Origin: Stentor coeruleus
Lineage: Eukaryota > Ciliophora > Heterotrichea > Heterotrichida > Stentoridae
Direction of reading: 5' to 3'
Length of the DNA stretch: 64,000 nucleotides
NCBI GenBank assembly: GCA_001970955.1
Contig: MPUH01000212.1
Span: 16,796 to 80,795 of the forward strand
The translations under genes were made by a program, and so were the position numbers. This document shows positions 50,950 to 61,104 of the stretch, piece after piece; within the stretch, counting starts at the first letter, position 1, and every line of letters starts with the position of its first letter. The notes below the pieces were generated by a model. It saw only the letters and a list, made by a program, of their open reading frames with translations, was not told the origin of the DNA and made no database searches.

Positions 50950-52938
50950 TAATTTTTTTACAAATATTGTCACTTATCGAAGTTTTTGTATTAGATTTTA
51001 ATGGTTTATGGCTATAGAGTTTATGTGTATAAGAGAAGATTGTTGGGAGGGAGGAAGATGCTTTAAAATAAAATTAGGGTATTATGGGAAGTGAAAAGGA
51101 GTTTTTATTTGAGTTTGAAGATTAAGTTTTTGTTGTGAAGATATTGAAGATGTAGTTTAGGGTATGCAATGAAAATATGGAGAGTTATGATAGAGTGTGA
51201 AGAATTATTGACAATTTTTAGGAATGATTAAGAAGGTATGTATTATTTGATATTAATATAAGTTTTTATATTTAATAATATCATATAAGGTTTATTACTT
51301 TTGGCTATTAGATTTATTTTTGTAAGGCTAGTTGTATTGCGAATAAATTGCTTTATATTTTTTGATGATTGGCTTTTTCATTTTCAGTAGAGTTTTGGGT
51401 TAATATTTTGTTACTTTGAACCTGTAGAAGTTTTTTTGGTCATTTTGGGATTTTTGTCATGGATAAGCTTTTGGACTACGGTTACAGTTTTTGATTTAGG
51501 AATTTTTGAGTTTTTGTGAGTCACTTTTATTGTGATCTCAGCTCTGAGGCTTTTTTCTTAAATTTTTTGATATTTTTGATTAGACTAGGATTTATATTGT
51601 AGGGTTTTATATATGGTGTAGTTTTAATAGATCTCGATCATTTAATGAAGATTTATAGCGTGATTCTTTGTTTCTATATGAGAGTTAGAATTTGATATAG
51701 GATTTTTTGTTTATTACTTAGGTAAATAATACTACCTTAAGTAATTTTTAAAAAGATCTTATATTGCAAACCCTGCTCCTAGTATCCATACGATTTTTTG
51801 GTAGTTTTATTAAATTTTGTATGTTTTTTTTTTTGAAGTCAAATTATGAATTTTTGTAAGACTTTAGTATTTCTATGATAACTGATAGCATAACAATTTA
51901 TCTGATTTAATTTCCTGACTCTTTACAAAATGTGCTGCCATACAATCTGAATATCATAAAAATAATTTAAAAATTTACCAACTTATTATATTACTCAAAC
52001 CCACCAAAATCACATTTTCAGTTATCTTTAAAATAAACTAGAAAAAAATTTATCAAAATCGTTAAGAAGCCAGATATATAAATATGCTTTAAAATACTAC
52101 GCTATTTTTTTGCTTAACAACAATACATAAAATGCATTCTTTTAAAAGGAAACTTATAATAAATTTAAGCTTGTAATATTTTCTAATAGTCATAAAAAAG
52201 TGTTTAATACAGTAAATCCTATCTTATCTTATTATGCTTATAAATAATTATAATTCCTCATAATCAAAATTAATAAAAAATCAAATAATTTCCAAAGCTT
52301 ATCAACAAAACACCAAGGGTTACACTAGAAATAAATATTTTATTGTATTATATTAGATCATAAAGTTATTTTAATCCTAATACCCAGGAATCTTGTAAAA
52401 TAATACAGTAGGTTTTAAAAAATGTTGAATTTTAACTTTAAGAACCTAAAAATTAATTAATTACAAGAAATTCTTAAACAAAATTGATAATTTTTTCACT
52501 TTTTACTCATAAAAACTATATAAAACTCTGATATGCTGTTTTTGAAAATATAGTTTGAATATATTCTATAAATGACATCAGACTAAAATATTTTTTTTAA
52601 TTCATCATAAGATTCTTGTTAAACTACTATTGTATATAAGTTTTATATTATAAACATCATCAAAGCCAAAATTATATCGAAATCGTCCATTATTTATTCA
52701 AAAATTCTAATAAACTTTTTTATTTGCCCATCAAAACTTCACATCAAATTTAATACATTTCTAATAAAAATCAGTATAATTCTAACCACCACATACAAAA
52801 AAGTCCCATTTCAAAGATACTATCACAATTTATAGAAATATTCCAAAGCTTCTTGATAAAAAATCTATAAAACTAACCAAATCCTAATCATGCATCATGA
52901 AAAACTATAATTACTAACATATTTCTGATATAAAAAAT
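50950..52938. other. Divergent 2-kb spacer
   Basis: G/T-rich on the plus strand to about 51720, then AT-rich, then C-rich over the last 250 bp before the TPR gene. No open frame above about 50 codons, RNA gene or repeat was seen. Confidence 0.5.
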
Positions 52939-54192
52939 ATGGAAAGGCCACCACAATCACGGGAATTTCAAATTTTCATTCAAGAAATTTCTAAACTCCT
53001 CGAACTTTCAGAAAATGAACTTGCAGGAGGAAGATTTTCAGAAGCTTGTCAATGTTTACTTAAAGCAAACTTACTAGATCAATCAAATTTAATAGTTTTC
53101 ACAAAACTTGGTCATTGTTATTTGTTACTTGAAAATTATGACTTAAGTTATTCCTGCTACTGCAAAGTTATTACTGAAGGATCAGGAAAACTTGTTGAAG
53201 AATCATGGTATGGATTAGCAGAATTATATATGAAGCAACAAAACTATCCAAATGCAGAATCTGCTTTCAAAACTGTGCTAAACCTTAACCCCAACTTTGA
53301 AATGGCTTCTTCTGTCTATTTAAAACTTGCAATTATATACAAAAAACTAGGCAACGCTCACAAAGCTATAACTTTTTTCAAAGCCAGCAGCCATTATAAA
53401 GACCTTCTTCCAAATCATCTTAATGAGCTTCTTATCCAATTAGGCAATTGTTTTGAACTTGTAAACAACAAAAAAGCAGCATTAGAATTATACGTTGAAG
53501 CAGTAAAACTCAACAAAAATTCCAGAAACATAGTCTGTCTAGCTTGGATTTTCATCAAAAGTAGTCGTTTTGAAAAAGCCCAAACTCTGTTATTCAAAGC
53601 AACCAAACTGGTTCAAAATGAATCAAAAGATTATCATGATATCCAATTTATCCTATCTTTATGTCATTTTAAGAATAAAAAATATGCAGATTGTGGGAAA
53701 ATACTTATGAATTTACTTGCTATTTATCCTAATGAACCTTATTATCTAGCTTGTTATGGTATTTTAGAAGAAAATCAAAATAAATTCACTTCAGCTTTAC
53801 ATTATTTATGGCGAGCAGCATCGATATTACCAGAAAGACATGATATTTTAATGTCAATTGGCATGATTTATGAGAAAACTGGGCTTATTAATGAAGCTGC
53901 TTTTATGTACAATCGTGTTGTTGAAATGTTTTCTTGGCATGATCAGGGAAAAAATAGGCTAAGAGAATGTAAATCAGGTCAACAATCACAATTAGGTCCT
54001 TTAGAGATTATTAATATTGATATTACTGAGTTTCCTTTTCATAGGAATATTGAACCGGTAAATGGTAGTCAAGGTAGTCAGGAAATTGTAGTCCCAAGAC
54101 CTGTATATCAGATGTTTAATGGGAATAATTTTGTTACAGCAAGCCCTGGGCAGGAAAGCAATGTAAATCTTCCCCAAAAACGAGGGAAATAA
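52939..54192 (+). CDS. Ssn6/Cyc8 (UTX)-like TPR protein
   Basis: A 417-residue protein. About nine tetratricopeptide repeats cover residues 15-345: VFTKLGHCYLLLENYDLSYS, SWYGLAELYMKQQNYPNAES, VYLKLAIIYKKLGNAHKAI, then LIQLGNCFELVNNKKAALEL and HDILMSIGMIYEKTGLINEA. The order and spacing of these repeats resemble the N-terminal TPRs of the Cyc8/Ssn6 corepressor and UTX. The last 65 residues are Gln/Ser-rich and disordered. If the match holds, it would be a transcriptional corepressor scaffold; other TPR scaffolds remain possible. Confidence 0.75.
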   Translation: MERPPQSREFQIFIQEISKLLELSENELAGGRFSEACQCLLKANLLDQSNLIVFTKLGHCYLLLENYDLSYSCYCKVITEGSGKLVEESWYGLAELYMKQQNYPNAESAFKTVLNLNPNFEMASSVYLKLAIIYKKLGNAHKAITFFKASSHYKDLLPNHLNELLIQLGNCFELVNNKKAALELYVEAVKLNKNSRNIVCLAWIFIKSSRFEKAQTLLFKATKLVQNESKDYHDIQFILSLCHFKNKKYADCGKILMNLLAIYPNEPYYLACYGILEENQNKFTSALHYLWRAASILPERHDILMSIGMIYEKTGLINEAAFMYNRVVEMFSWHDQGKNRLRECKSGQQSQLGPLEIINIDITEFPFHRNIEPVNGSQGSQEIVVPRPVYQMFNGNNFVTASPGQESNVNLPQKRGK

Positions 54193-54443
54193 GATAAAAA
54201 GAAATAAAATTTCATGATGATATAAGTTTTTATGTAATTTTTGGGTGGATTTGTAGGAATAGGGTAGGATATTTTGGTTTTTTTATGATGATTTTTTTAA
54301 TGGTTTTAGAAAAGATAGGGATATAAGATATATGATTATTATAATAGAATTGATGTGCAAAAATGATTTTTATATCTCAAGGTTGATGATATTTTTGATA
54401 TGATCTCTTTTATATATAAGATATACTTAAAAACTTATAATGA

Positions 54444-54794
54444 TTAATAAAACTTACCATAAAACCTTTCTCTAGGTTTGCTTGGGAGTTTTTTACGTTT
54501 GGTAGGAAGTCTTAATTCCTTATTCTCTTCGAATTTGTTAACTTTTCTTGTATAGTATTTTGGGTCAGCTTTGATATTCCTATACCATTCTCTTATTTGA
54601 TCAGCTGATACATGAAGAACACTTAAAAGTATGTCCATTCCTCCATGTTCTTCATAGATTTTAGCTGCATCTTCACGAATATTTGGGGGGATTAAACTGG
54701 ACTTTATTGGTCCTCCACGGATTAAAGGCTTGATTGTCTCACGAAACAGCTTCAATTTACGGACTAGATCACGGACGATTGGGTTTTCAGACAT
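54444..54794 (-). CDS. Small basic helical protein, function unknown
   Basis: A 116-residue protein. Residues about 35-85 (REDAAKIYEEHGGMDILLSV, then VSADQIREWYRN) have the helix pattern of a homeodomain-like helix-turn-helix, similar to the first domain of some transposases and SANT-like factors. The C-terminus is basic (PTKRKKLPSKPRERF). A nucleic-acid-binding role is possible but unproven. It is convergent with the TPR gene. No transposase catalytic part lies nearby. Confidence 0.6.
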   Translation of the reverse strand: MSENPIVRDLVRKLKLFRETIKPLIRGGPIKSSLIPPNIREDAAKIYEEHGGMDILLSVLHVSADQIREWYRNIKADPKYYTRKVNKFEENKELRLPTKRKKLPSKPRERFYGKFY

Positions 54795-55068
54795 TGGGGG
54801 CTTTTATATGATAATTTAGCCTTATGGGGGGCTTTTGTATAAATTTTGAACTGCGAACTATTTTTATATAAGAAAATTGTTTAAAAGGCATGTTGGGATT
54901 TAAAGATGTAATTTTGTAAGAATTAAGGTTAAATAGATGAAGATTGTAGGATGAGGTTGGCATATGGTAAAAAAGATTTTAGTTAAAAAATTATATTAAA
55001 AAATCAATTTTATTTTTGTATAATTTGGATGAGTGTCTGATATTTATTATAGAAAAGTTACAGATAAT
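54795..55068. other. Spacer with G-rich runs
   Basis: Short spacer with repeated GGGGGCTTTT-like runs just upstream of the 54444-54794 gene start. Nothing else is seen. Confidence 0.4.
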
Positions 55069-55131
55069 GCAAATTCTACCACCACATCATNTTACTTGAA
55101 AATTCGAGAGCAAATTCTACCACCACATCAT
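55069..55131. repeat. 22-bp direct repeat around single N (55091), offset by 18 bp
   Basis: Bases 55069-55090 repeat at 55110-55131. Eighteen bases between the N and the second copy do not match the left side. This is a contig join like the one at 30583, here inside TPR-repeat sequence. Confidence 0.75.
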
Positions 55132-55264
55132 CCTGAACCAGCATCGCTCTATAATAAAATTGGAAATTTTTATCTAAAAACAGTAGACTAGACAAAGAGT
55201 GAAGTTTTACCTGCAGAATTTGCTCTCGAATCTTCAAGTAAAACTCTTCGCTCTTTGTGTAGTC
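55092..55264. repeat. Inverted repeat of TPR-coding sequence
   Basis: Bases 55092-55118 pair with 55215-55241 (27-bp arms, one mismatch), and 55186-55210 pair with 55238-55264 with small differences. Both arms code for the same TPR segment on opposite strands, so two copies lie head to head. Confidence 0.7.
55093..55210 (+). pseudogene. Kinesin-light-chain-type TPR repeat remnant, plus copy
   Basis: The plus strand reads YLKIREQILPPHHPEPASLY, then NKIGNFYLKTVD and a TAG where Tyr is expected before TKSE. This is the 42-residue TPR unit of kinesin-light-chain type. It stops at 55210, where the opposite-strand copy begins. No start codon is present. Confidence 0.6.
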
Positions 55265-55519
55265 TGCTTTATCCAAAATTCAAGATTCCAATAATATAAT
55301 AGATGCTAGATCAGGATGAATTAGTGGCAGAATTTGTTCGCGAATCTTAAAACATTTCAAGTGAAATTCTGTTCTCAGATTCAATTCGCTACTAATTATA
55401 TCAAAGTAATCAATAAATTCTGTATCAGTAAGGATGTGAAGTTTTTTTAACTGGATAGCTGTAGCCAATAATTCTACTGACTCTTTAAATATTTGCTTCA
55501 ATAAGACTCTCCATATCAA
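55211..55519 (-). pseudogene. Kinesin-light-chain-type TPR repeat remnant, minus copy
   Basis: The minus strand carries FHLKCFKIREQILPLIHPDL, a TGA at 55277-55279, then DKADYTKSEEFYLKIREQIL. These are one and a half TPR units in the same orientation, followed by antisense of the plus copy. A stop, lack of an ATG and the inversion mark it as a broken gene. The right-hand part (55400-55519) may be an older, diverged repeat. Confidence 0.6.
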
Positions 55520-55648
55520 AAGAAGAACAATTAAGAGAATCCTAGTAAAAATGTATTACTTTACAATATCAATCAAAACAAAATAATTATCTAACCCTTT
55601 CTTTATTTCTAATAAACAATACTTATAACAATCATCTAACAAAAAAGT

Positions 55649-57256
55649 TTATAAAATGTCCTTAACCTCTAATATTTTGCCTAATCCTATTGTTATGTCT
55701 TCATCTCGAAGGGCGAATTTTCCTAAAGCGCTCAGCTCAGAAAATACTGAAATGCACATTGGTTCCTTGACTCTTAAAACCGCTTTTGCTCTCATATTTG
55801 CACGAATATAACTAGCTTTAACATGTTTTTTGGTCTTAGGATCACTGACTGAAATTACACTATGAAAAGTACACTCACTAACAGCAATACCCAAATGAAT
55901 AATGCAGACATATCCTGGGATTAAAAGAGGCTTATGTGGAAGTAAATCAAGAACCATGATATCAACTGTAAAAGTTTCAGAAACTATAGGGAAATCATAA
56001 GGATCACAAAGTACTGAGCCTGATTTAAATTCGTCTGAGCCTTTAAGTTTAATACGAACATTCATCCCTGGCCTAGCAAACATAATCTTCTCATCTTCAA
56101 CCCCCATAATCTCCTGTACTTCCGCTTCACAAAATCCTGGCATGAGATTTACTTTCATACCCTTAACCACAATCCCTGCTTCAACTTTCCCCAATACAAC
56201 CGTGCCCATTTCTTTAGCCTTATCCAAAATAGGTATCCTCAATGGTGCATTTTCATCTTTACCCCCAACTTCACATTCATCTAACACCTGTAAAAATGCT
56301 TTTCCTTTATACCATCCACATTCTTCATTTATTAAAAGATTAGTCCCATCTAATCCACTTATAGGAATCCAATGCACATGTTGAGGATTCAGTTTACATT
56401 TATCAATCAAAAAAGGCATAAGAGAATTTTGAATAAACCTAAACCTTTCTTCATCCCAATTGACTGTATCCATTTTAGTAATCAAAACAATAAATGAATC
56501 TACTCCCATTGCCCTACATAAAAGTATATGTTCAGTTGTCTGTCCACCTTTTTGAAACCCAGATTCAAACTCTCCAGGTCTTGCTGATACAACTAAAGCG
56601 GCAATATCAGCTTGTGCTGCACCTGAGATCATATTTGGAACAAAGCTTTTATGTCCAGGAGCATCAAGCATACATACAACCCTATGATCAGTTTCTATAA
56701 AAGCTCTGCCAACTTCAATTGTAATACCTTTTTCACGTTCTTCAGTATTCACATCCATTATATAAGCTAACCACCATGATTCTCTATTGTTTTCTTTAGC
56801 TTCAAGTTCATACATTTCTACTATTCTTGAATCAATTTTCTTAGATTTGTATATAATATTCCCACATAAAGTCGATTTTCCAGCATCAACATGGCCTATG
56901 AATACTATATTCACATGAGTTTTGTATGGGATTGATAGATAGTCTCTGCCTATTAATGATGAAATTAAAGACTTTTTGTCTAGTTTTTCTATGATTTCTT
57001 CAGCTTTAGGGCGGATTATTGGCTCTTTTTTTGGAAGATGGTCTTTTGGTGTTGAGTCTTTTTTGTTTGAATAATGAGATAAGAGCTGTTCTTCTTGGTT
57101 TAATAAGGAAGAATATGCATTTTGGGTAAAGACAGTATCAGCTTCGGTTTTAAAGACGTAATTTGCTTCTTTTTTCCATGATGCAGCTTCTTCTTGAGTC
57201 ACTTCTTCAGCTTCATCTTCCCAGTTATCAGGAATGCTATCATCAGAGCTCTCCAT
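55649..57256 (-). CDS. Eukaryotic release factor 3 (eRF3, translation-termination GTPase)
   Basis: Starting at MESSDD (57256) gives 535 residues; an ATG six codons upstream is possible. Residues 1-105 are an acidic N-terminal region, short compared with yeast Sup35 and without a prion-like Gln/Asn tract. The GTPase domain has all motifs: FIGHVDAGKSTLCG, the REKGITIEVGRAF switch, DAPGHKSFVPNMISG and TKMD. The REKGITIEVGRAF segment and the following KSFVPN are characteristic of eRF3 over Hbs1. Two beta-barrel domains follow. It works with eRF1 to end translation. Confidence 0.95.
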   Translation of the reverse strand: MESSDDSIPDNWEDEAEEVTQEEAASWKKEANYVFKTEADTVFTQNAYSSLLNQEEQLLSHYSNKKDSTPKDHLPKKEPIIRPKAEEIIEKLDKKSLISSLIGRDYLSIPYKTHVNIVFIGHVDAGKSTLCGNIIYKSKKIDSRIVEMYELEAKENNRESWWLAYIMDVNTEEREKGITIEVGRAFIETDHRVVCMLDAPGHKSFVPNMISGAAQADIAALVVSARPGEFESGFQKGGQTTEHILLCRAMGVDSFIVLITKMDTVNWDEERFRFIQNSLMPFLIDKCKLNPQHVHWIPISGLDGTNLLINEECGWYKGKAFLQVLDECEVGGKDENAPLRIPILDKAKEMGTVVLGKVEAGIVVKGMKVNLMPGFCEAEVQEIMGVEDEKIMFARPGMNVRIKLKGSDEFKSGSVLCDPYDFPIVSETFTVDIMVLDLLPHKPLLIPGYVCIIHLGIAVSECTFHSVISVSDPKTKKHVKASYIRANMRAKAVLRVKEPMCISVFSELSALGKFALRDEDITIGLGKILEVKDIL

Positions 57257-58281
57257 TATATGATAGATTAACATATGTGATATGGACGATTTTGATAGAA
57301 AATTTATTTGGATTTATAGAAAGTTTTAATGGGTATTTTTAGCATTAGATTAGCAGAGGAATTAATTTAAGGGTTTTTATGAGGAATTGTATTGATAAAG
57401 GCTTATAGAATTTAGGTTTAGGTATTGATGGATTTAATTGGAATTTTTTAAGAGGGAAAGGAAGATATGAGGATTTAGTATTTAAAATAATAAGATTTTT
57501 GATGAAAGCTATTTGTAAAGTTTAAATTTTGTGGATTTTGTGGGTTGGAAGAAAATAATTTTTATGGTTAGGTTAGATGATTGGAGATTGGTGGGAAATT
57601 TTATTAAATTATGGATGGTATAATTTTGTGTGGGAAGATTGAGGATTTGGTGAATAGTTTATTGAAAGTTTTATGGAATTGGCGTTTGGAGGTATGGGGT
57701 TTAGTTTGAGAATAGGATAAAAATTTGACATTTTTAATTTTTAGGTGCTAATAAATGTCTTCAAATAATTGGTGAATATGATTCAAATAATTCTAAAACT
57801 TGTCTACATTTAAAAAATACCTGATGAATAGTTTTCTAACAATGTATTTATAATATGATCATAGAAATTGAGTATCATCTATAACTTATAAGGCTTAGCA
57901 TTGTATTTGCAATTGGGTTTATTCTAAAGAAAAATCAAATTTTTAGAAATCAAAAAACAGAATCACAGTACCTTTCTTGTGTTATATCTAAAATTATCAG
58001 CTTGTATTATCCTTTTTTCTAGGCAATTGATATAGATATCTGCCAGTAAAAACTTATAAGCAGTAAACCCAATGCTTTTTAATTTAAAAGAATTGAAATT
58101 CGCAGGTTTCTTGTTTAAGAAATTCACGGGTTTCTTGTTTAAGAAATTCACGGGTTTTTGATTAACAAATTCATTTAATTAAGCACTAGATTATCATTAA
58201 TCAGAAACACTTGAATATGCTTTTTCTTCAAATAATATTATGTCTACATTTTAGACATTAGCAAGACTTATAATAAATAGT
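57257..58281. other. Divergent spacer with a coding-like stretch and tandem repeat
   Basis: G-rich on the plus strand after the eRF3 start. A minus frame at about 57963-58166 reads as protein (FLNKKPVNFLNKKPANF, then KFLLADIYINCLEKRIIQ) and ends in TGA, but has no ATG; it is probably a remnant. No RNA gene was seen. Confidence 0.4.
58104..58151. repeat. Two tandem 24-bp repeats
   Basis: Bases 58104-58127 and 58128-58151 differ at one position. In the minus frame each unit encodes VNFLNKKP or ANFLNKKP-like octapeptides. Confidence 0.8.
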
Positions 58282-59034
58282 ATGAGCTTCAACTTTTGCG
58301 AAAATGAAGATTATCAGGGCGCAGAGATGATTTACTTCTTTGAAGACCAAGAATGCTCCACAAATAACTCATTTTTTTATAGTGAGTCAGCTGATTGCAA
58401 TAGTTTTACAGTCCTAAACGATGATCAATTCAATCAAAAACTAATCCAACCAAATTCAAAGAAAGGTAAATCACTAAATGCCTTAAAAAAATTCACAAAA
58501 AAATCAGAACCCAAAAATGAATCACATGAGAAAATCAAAGTAAAACAACCTAAAAAAGAATATATCAGGACAAAACTTATACGTGGGCATAAAAGAGCAA
58601 TAAGACAAGCAATAACAAATCAATTCCCAAAAAAAACTATCCATAAAGTAGATGAACTCAATAAAATCCAATATGATTCATGGGAAATATTTAAAAACAA
58701 TGCTATCAAGTTATGTCCTCAAATAATAGAATTGTCAAAAACAGAAAATGGGCCTTTAACTGATGGTAAAAATAGAAGATTGCTTGAAAAAACTAAGGAT
58801 TTTCATTATAAAACTTGGAATGATTATTTTGTAAAAGATTATTTTAGCAATCAATATATTAGGGAATCTTTTAAACTTTATATTGATGTTATTTTTGCTG
58901 TAATGGACTGCGATGATCTTTGTACTAGATTTGGTTTCAATTGTTGCCAATCTGAAAAGCATTTAACTTGTTGTATAGAAGCTTGGAACGAACTTTATTA
59001 CCAGTTGAAAAATGATTTCACAATGCAAATCTAG
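58282..59034 (+). CDS. Orphan protein with conserved-looking helical domain
   Basis: A 250-residue protein ending in TAG. Residues 1-60 are acidic and disordered, 60-90 basic. Residues about 92-245 appear folded: EYIRTKLIRGHKRAIRQAI, YDSWEIFKNNA, FHYKTWNDYFVKDYF and a Cys-rich MDCDDLCTRFGFNCC segment. The RGHKRAIR motif and several Trp suggest a conserved family, but I cannot name it. It is intact and well separated from its neighbours. Confidence 0.6.
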   Translation: MSFNFCENEDYQGAEMIYFFEDQECSTNNSFFYSESADCNSFTVLNDDQFNQKLIQPNSKKGKSLNALKKFTKKSEPKNESHEKIKVKQPKKEYIRTKLIRGHKRAIRQAITNQFPKKTIHKVDELNKIQYDSWEIFKNNAIKLCPQIIELSKTENGPLTDGKNRRLLEKTKDFHYKTWNDYFVKDYFSNQYIRESFKLYIDVIFAVMDCDDLCTRFGFNCCQSEKHLTCCIEAWNELYYQLKNDFTMQI

Positions 59035-59289
59035 AGAACAATCAGTAAAATCCTTGTGATTAAATTTAAATAATAATCTTTCAAATACCTCAGCCTACTT
59101 CCTACACAAATTAACCTCATCCAACATTGTATAAAACCTTAAACAATAAATCCCATCTTTTTATTATAAACTATATTTAAAATTATCTAAATCTATAATA
59201 TACTTAAAATCGTATCCGAAATAAAAAATGAGTTTAAACTTTTTTGCATATAAAATAAAAACATATGTAAATACTTTAAAACATAAATT

Positions 59290-60276
59290 ATGGAAGGGGG
59301 AATTGTTCTTGAAACACCTGATGTTGAAAAAATTGGTGAGGAAGTTTTAATAGAAACAAGGCCGAAAGTGATTTCAAAGTACAACGAGAATTTTATAATC
59401 CCCGCAGCACAGAGTATTCAAGAAAAGCTTGAGTTTTTTAAGAACATTTACGGTAAAAAAATTGAGAAAACTTTTAGTTGGGAAAAGAAAAACCTACCGA
59501 AAAACGAAAGATTAAAGCTGATTGAAAAAGAACTTGAGGGATTAACTGAAGAGACTGAAGCTGTAGCGAAAAGTTCAGAGGATTATGATGAGAATATTAA
59601 GGAAATTAAAAACTTACAAGAAAAGCTTAAGAAAATCAAGATAAATAGCGAAAAAGCTGCGATGAAGGAAACAAAAGCTAAACTTAAATTCCCTAAACCC
59701 GTACAAAGAAAAGACGAAGGGAGTAATAAAGGTATAAAGCTAGAAGTGGATATCTCGAATTTCAAGGAAATGCAAAGGATGAATGATATACACAATAAAA
59801 TCACGGAACTAGAAAATGTTATTGGAAGCTGGGAAGACCCTCAGCCTGTATGTAAGTCTTTAGCTGATTTCCTTCTAAAAACCTACTTTTTAAACGAAAA
59901 CACTTTAGAAAAAATCAAAGAACACGCAAGACATTTAAGTAATGATCTTGATTCAATGCTCTCTAATAGTTCTCTTATATCCGCAGCACCTGAAGTTGCC
60001 CAACTTATTGAAAGACTTCATGATGAAACAATCGACCATATATCAAAAGGTCAAGAAATCCCTTTAATCATAGACAAATTAAAAATATACCAAACTGGGT
60101 TTTTAAAAAGCTTTGAAGTCAGCAAATCTCTACAGAACTTTGAAGAAACTACATCGAAAATAAGTAAAAGGATTGATGACTCTTTAGAATGTCTTCATGA
60201 AATCAAAGATGGTATTGCGAGTAATAAGAAATCAATCAACTCAAATATCCAAACTTTAAAGAAAAAGCTAATTTAG
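59290..60276 (+). CDS. Dynamitin-like dynactin subunit 2
   Basis: A 328-residue protein that is nearly all helix. It begins with VLETPDVEKIGEE, matching the conserved ETPD box near the dynamitin N-terminus. Coiled coil covers 95-130 and 165-190 (HNKITELENVIGSWEDPQP, matching the L..LE..IG segment of dynamitin). A helical C-terminal half follows with SKRIDDSLECLHEIKDGI. Dynamitin (p50) organises the dynactin shoulder and links dynein to cargo. The size is slightly below the usual 400 residues. Stop is TAG. Confidence 0.75.
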   Translation: MEGGIVLETPDVEKIGEEVLIETRPKVISKYNENFIIPAAQSIQEKLEFFKNIYGKKIEKTFSWEKKNLPKNERLKLIEKELEGLTEETEAVAKSSEDYDENIKEIKNLQEKLKKIKINSEKAAMKETKAKLKFPKPVQRKDEGSNKGIKLEVDISNFKEMQRMNDIHNKITELENVIGSWEDPQPVCKSLADFLLKTYFLNENTLEKIKEHARHLSNDLDSMLSNSSLISAAPEVAQLIERLHDETIDHISKGQEIPLIIDKLKIYQTGFLKSFEVSKSLQNFEETTSKISKRIDDSLECLHEIKDGIASNKKSINSNIQTLKKKLI

Positions 60277-61104
60277 TATTTAGTTAGTTTATATTCTGCT
60301 TTTTTTTCTGAAAGTTTGTGTTGTGTATAGGAAAAAATTATGAAAAAGCACTACTTGAGATGTTTGATGATTTTTTTACTTTGTTTTATTTTTTTATATG
60401 ATTTCCTTTGCTGATATTTCTTTTTAATTGGTTTTGGTGTTTAATACCCTTTTTCTTTAGCGGTAAGTTCAGATAGTCTTGTTTTTAGTTTAATAATTGG
60501 TTTTTTTAGGTTTTGGGATGTGATTTTTTATAGGGTTTTCGTGAATATCAGAGAATTAAAAGGTTATTTTTTAAAGTATTTTCTCCTTTTAGGGTTTGCT
60601 AATCCTTTAGATGGGATGTGATCCATCAGAATCTGCCTTGGATTTTTTTATATAAAATATTGTCTTCACTTATGCTTTTTTGTTAAAAATAAATCGGATT
60701 TTATTGAACTTTCCAATGGTAGGGATTCTAGAATTTCTTCAATTATTTGAAGGATAGTGTGTTTTCTGAATCTTTTACATCTAATGATGTTCTTGCAAGA
60801 TTGAGTTTTTTCTTATCTTGAAATTAGTAAGATTCTATTATACTACTGATTTCTTTTAAGTATTCTTCTTTAAATATATTCATATATATATAAATTCAAA
60901 GATTTTTTTTTTTAAATATACTTTATGATTATGGAATTCTAGGTTTTTAGGGCTAGAAATATAATATAATGTATAAAAAATTATGGGTTTTTAATCAGAT
61001 ATGCTGATATTTTTTTTTACTTTGAACCTATCACAACAAAAAAAGATTTTATTATATGATAATTATTTGAAAATAATAAAAAGATAAACCTAAACAACAG
61101 TATT
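60277..61104. other. Convergent spacer
   Basis: T/G-rich, low-complexity spacer between two gene ends. Several T runs are present. No gene or RNA was accepted. Confidence 0.5.

Noticed and set aside
50950-50973. GTG start for the DYRK kinase
   Set aside because: Nuclear genes start with ATG; the in-frame ATG at 50949 is preferred.
54444-54794. Transposase
   Set aside because: The helix-turn-helix-like segment is suggestive, but there is no catalytic domain, terminal repeat or target duplication.
60340-60414. 24-codon hydrophobic frame with ATG (MKKHYLRCLMIFLLCF)
   Set aside because: It resembles a signal peptide but lies in a T-rich spacer, where hydrophobic frames arise by chance. It ends in TGA, which genes here hardly use.
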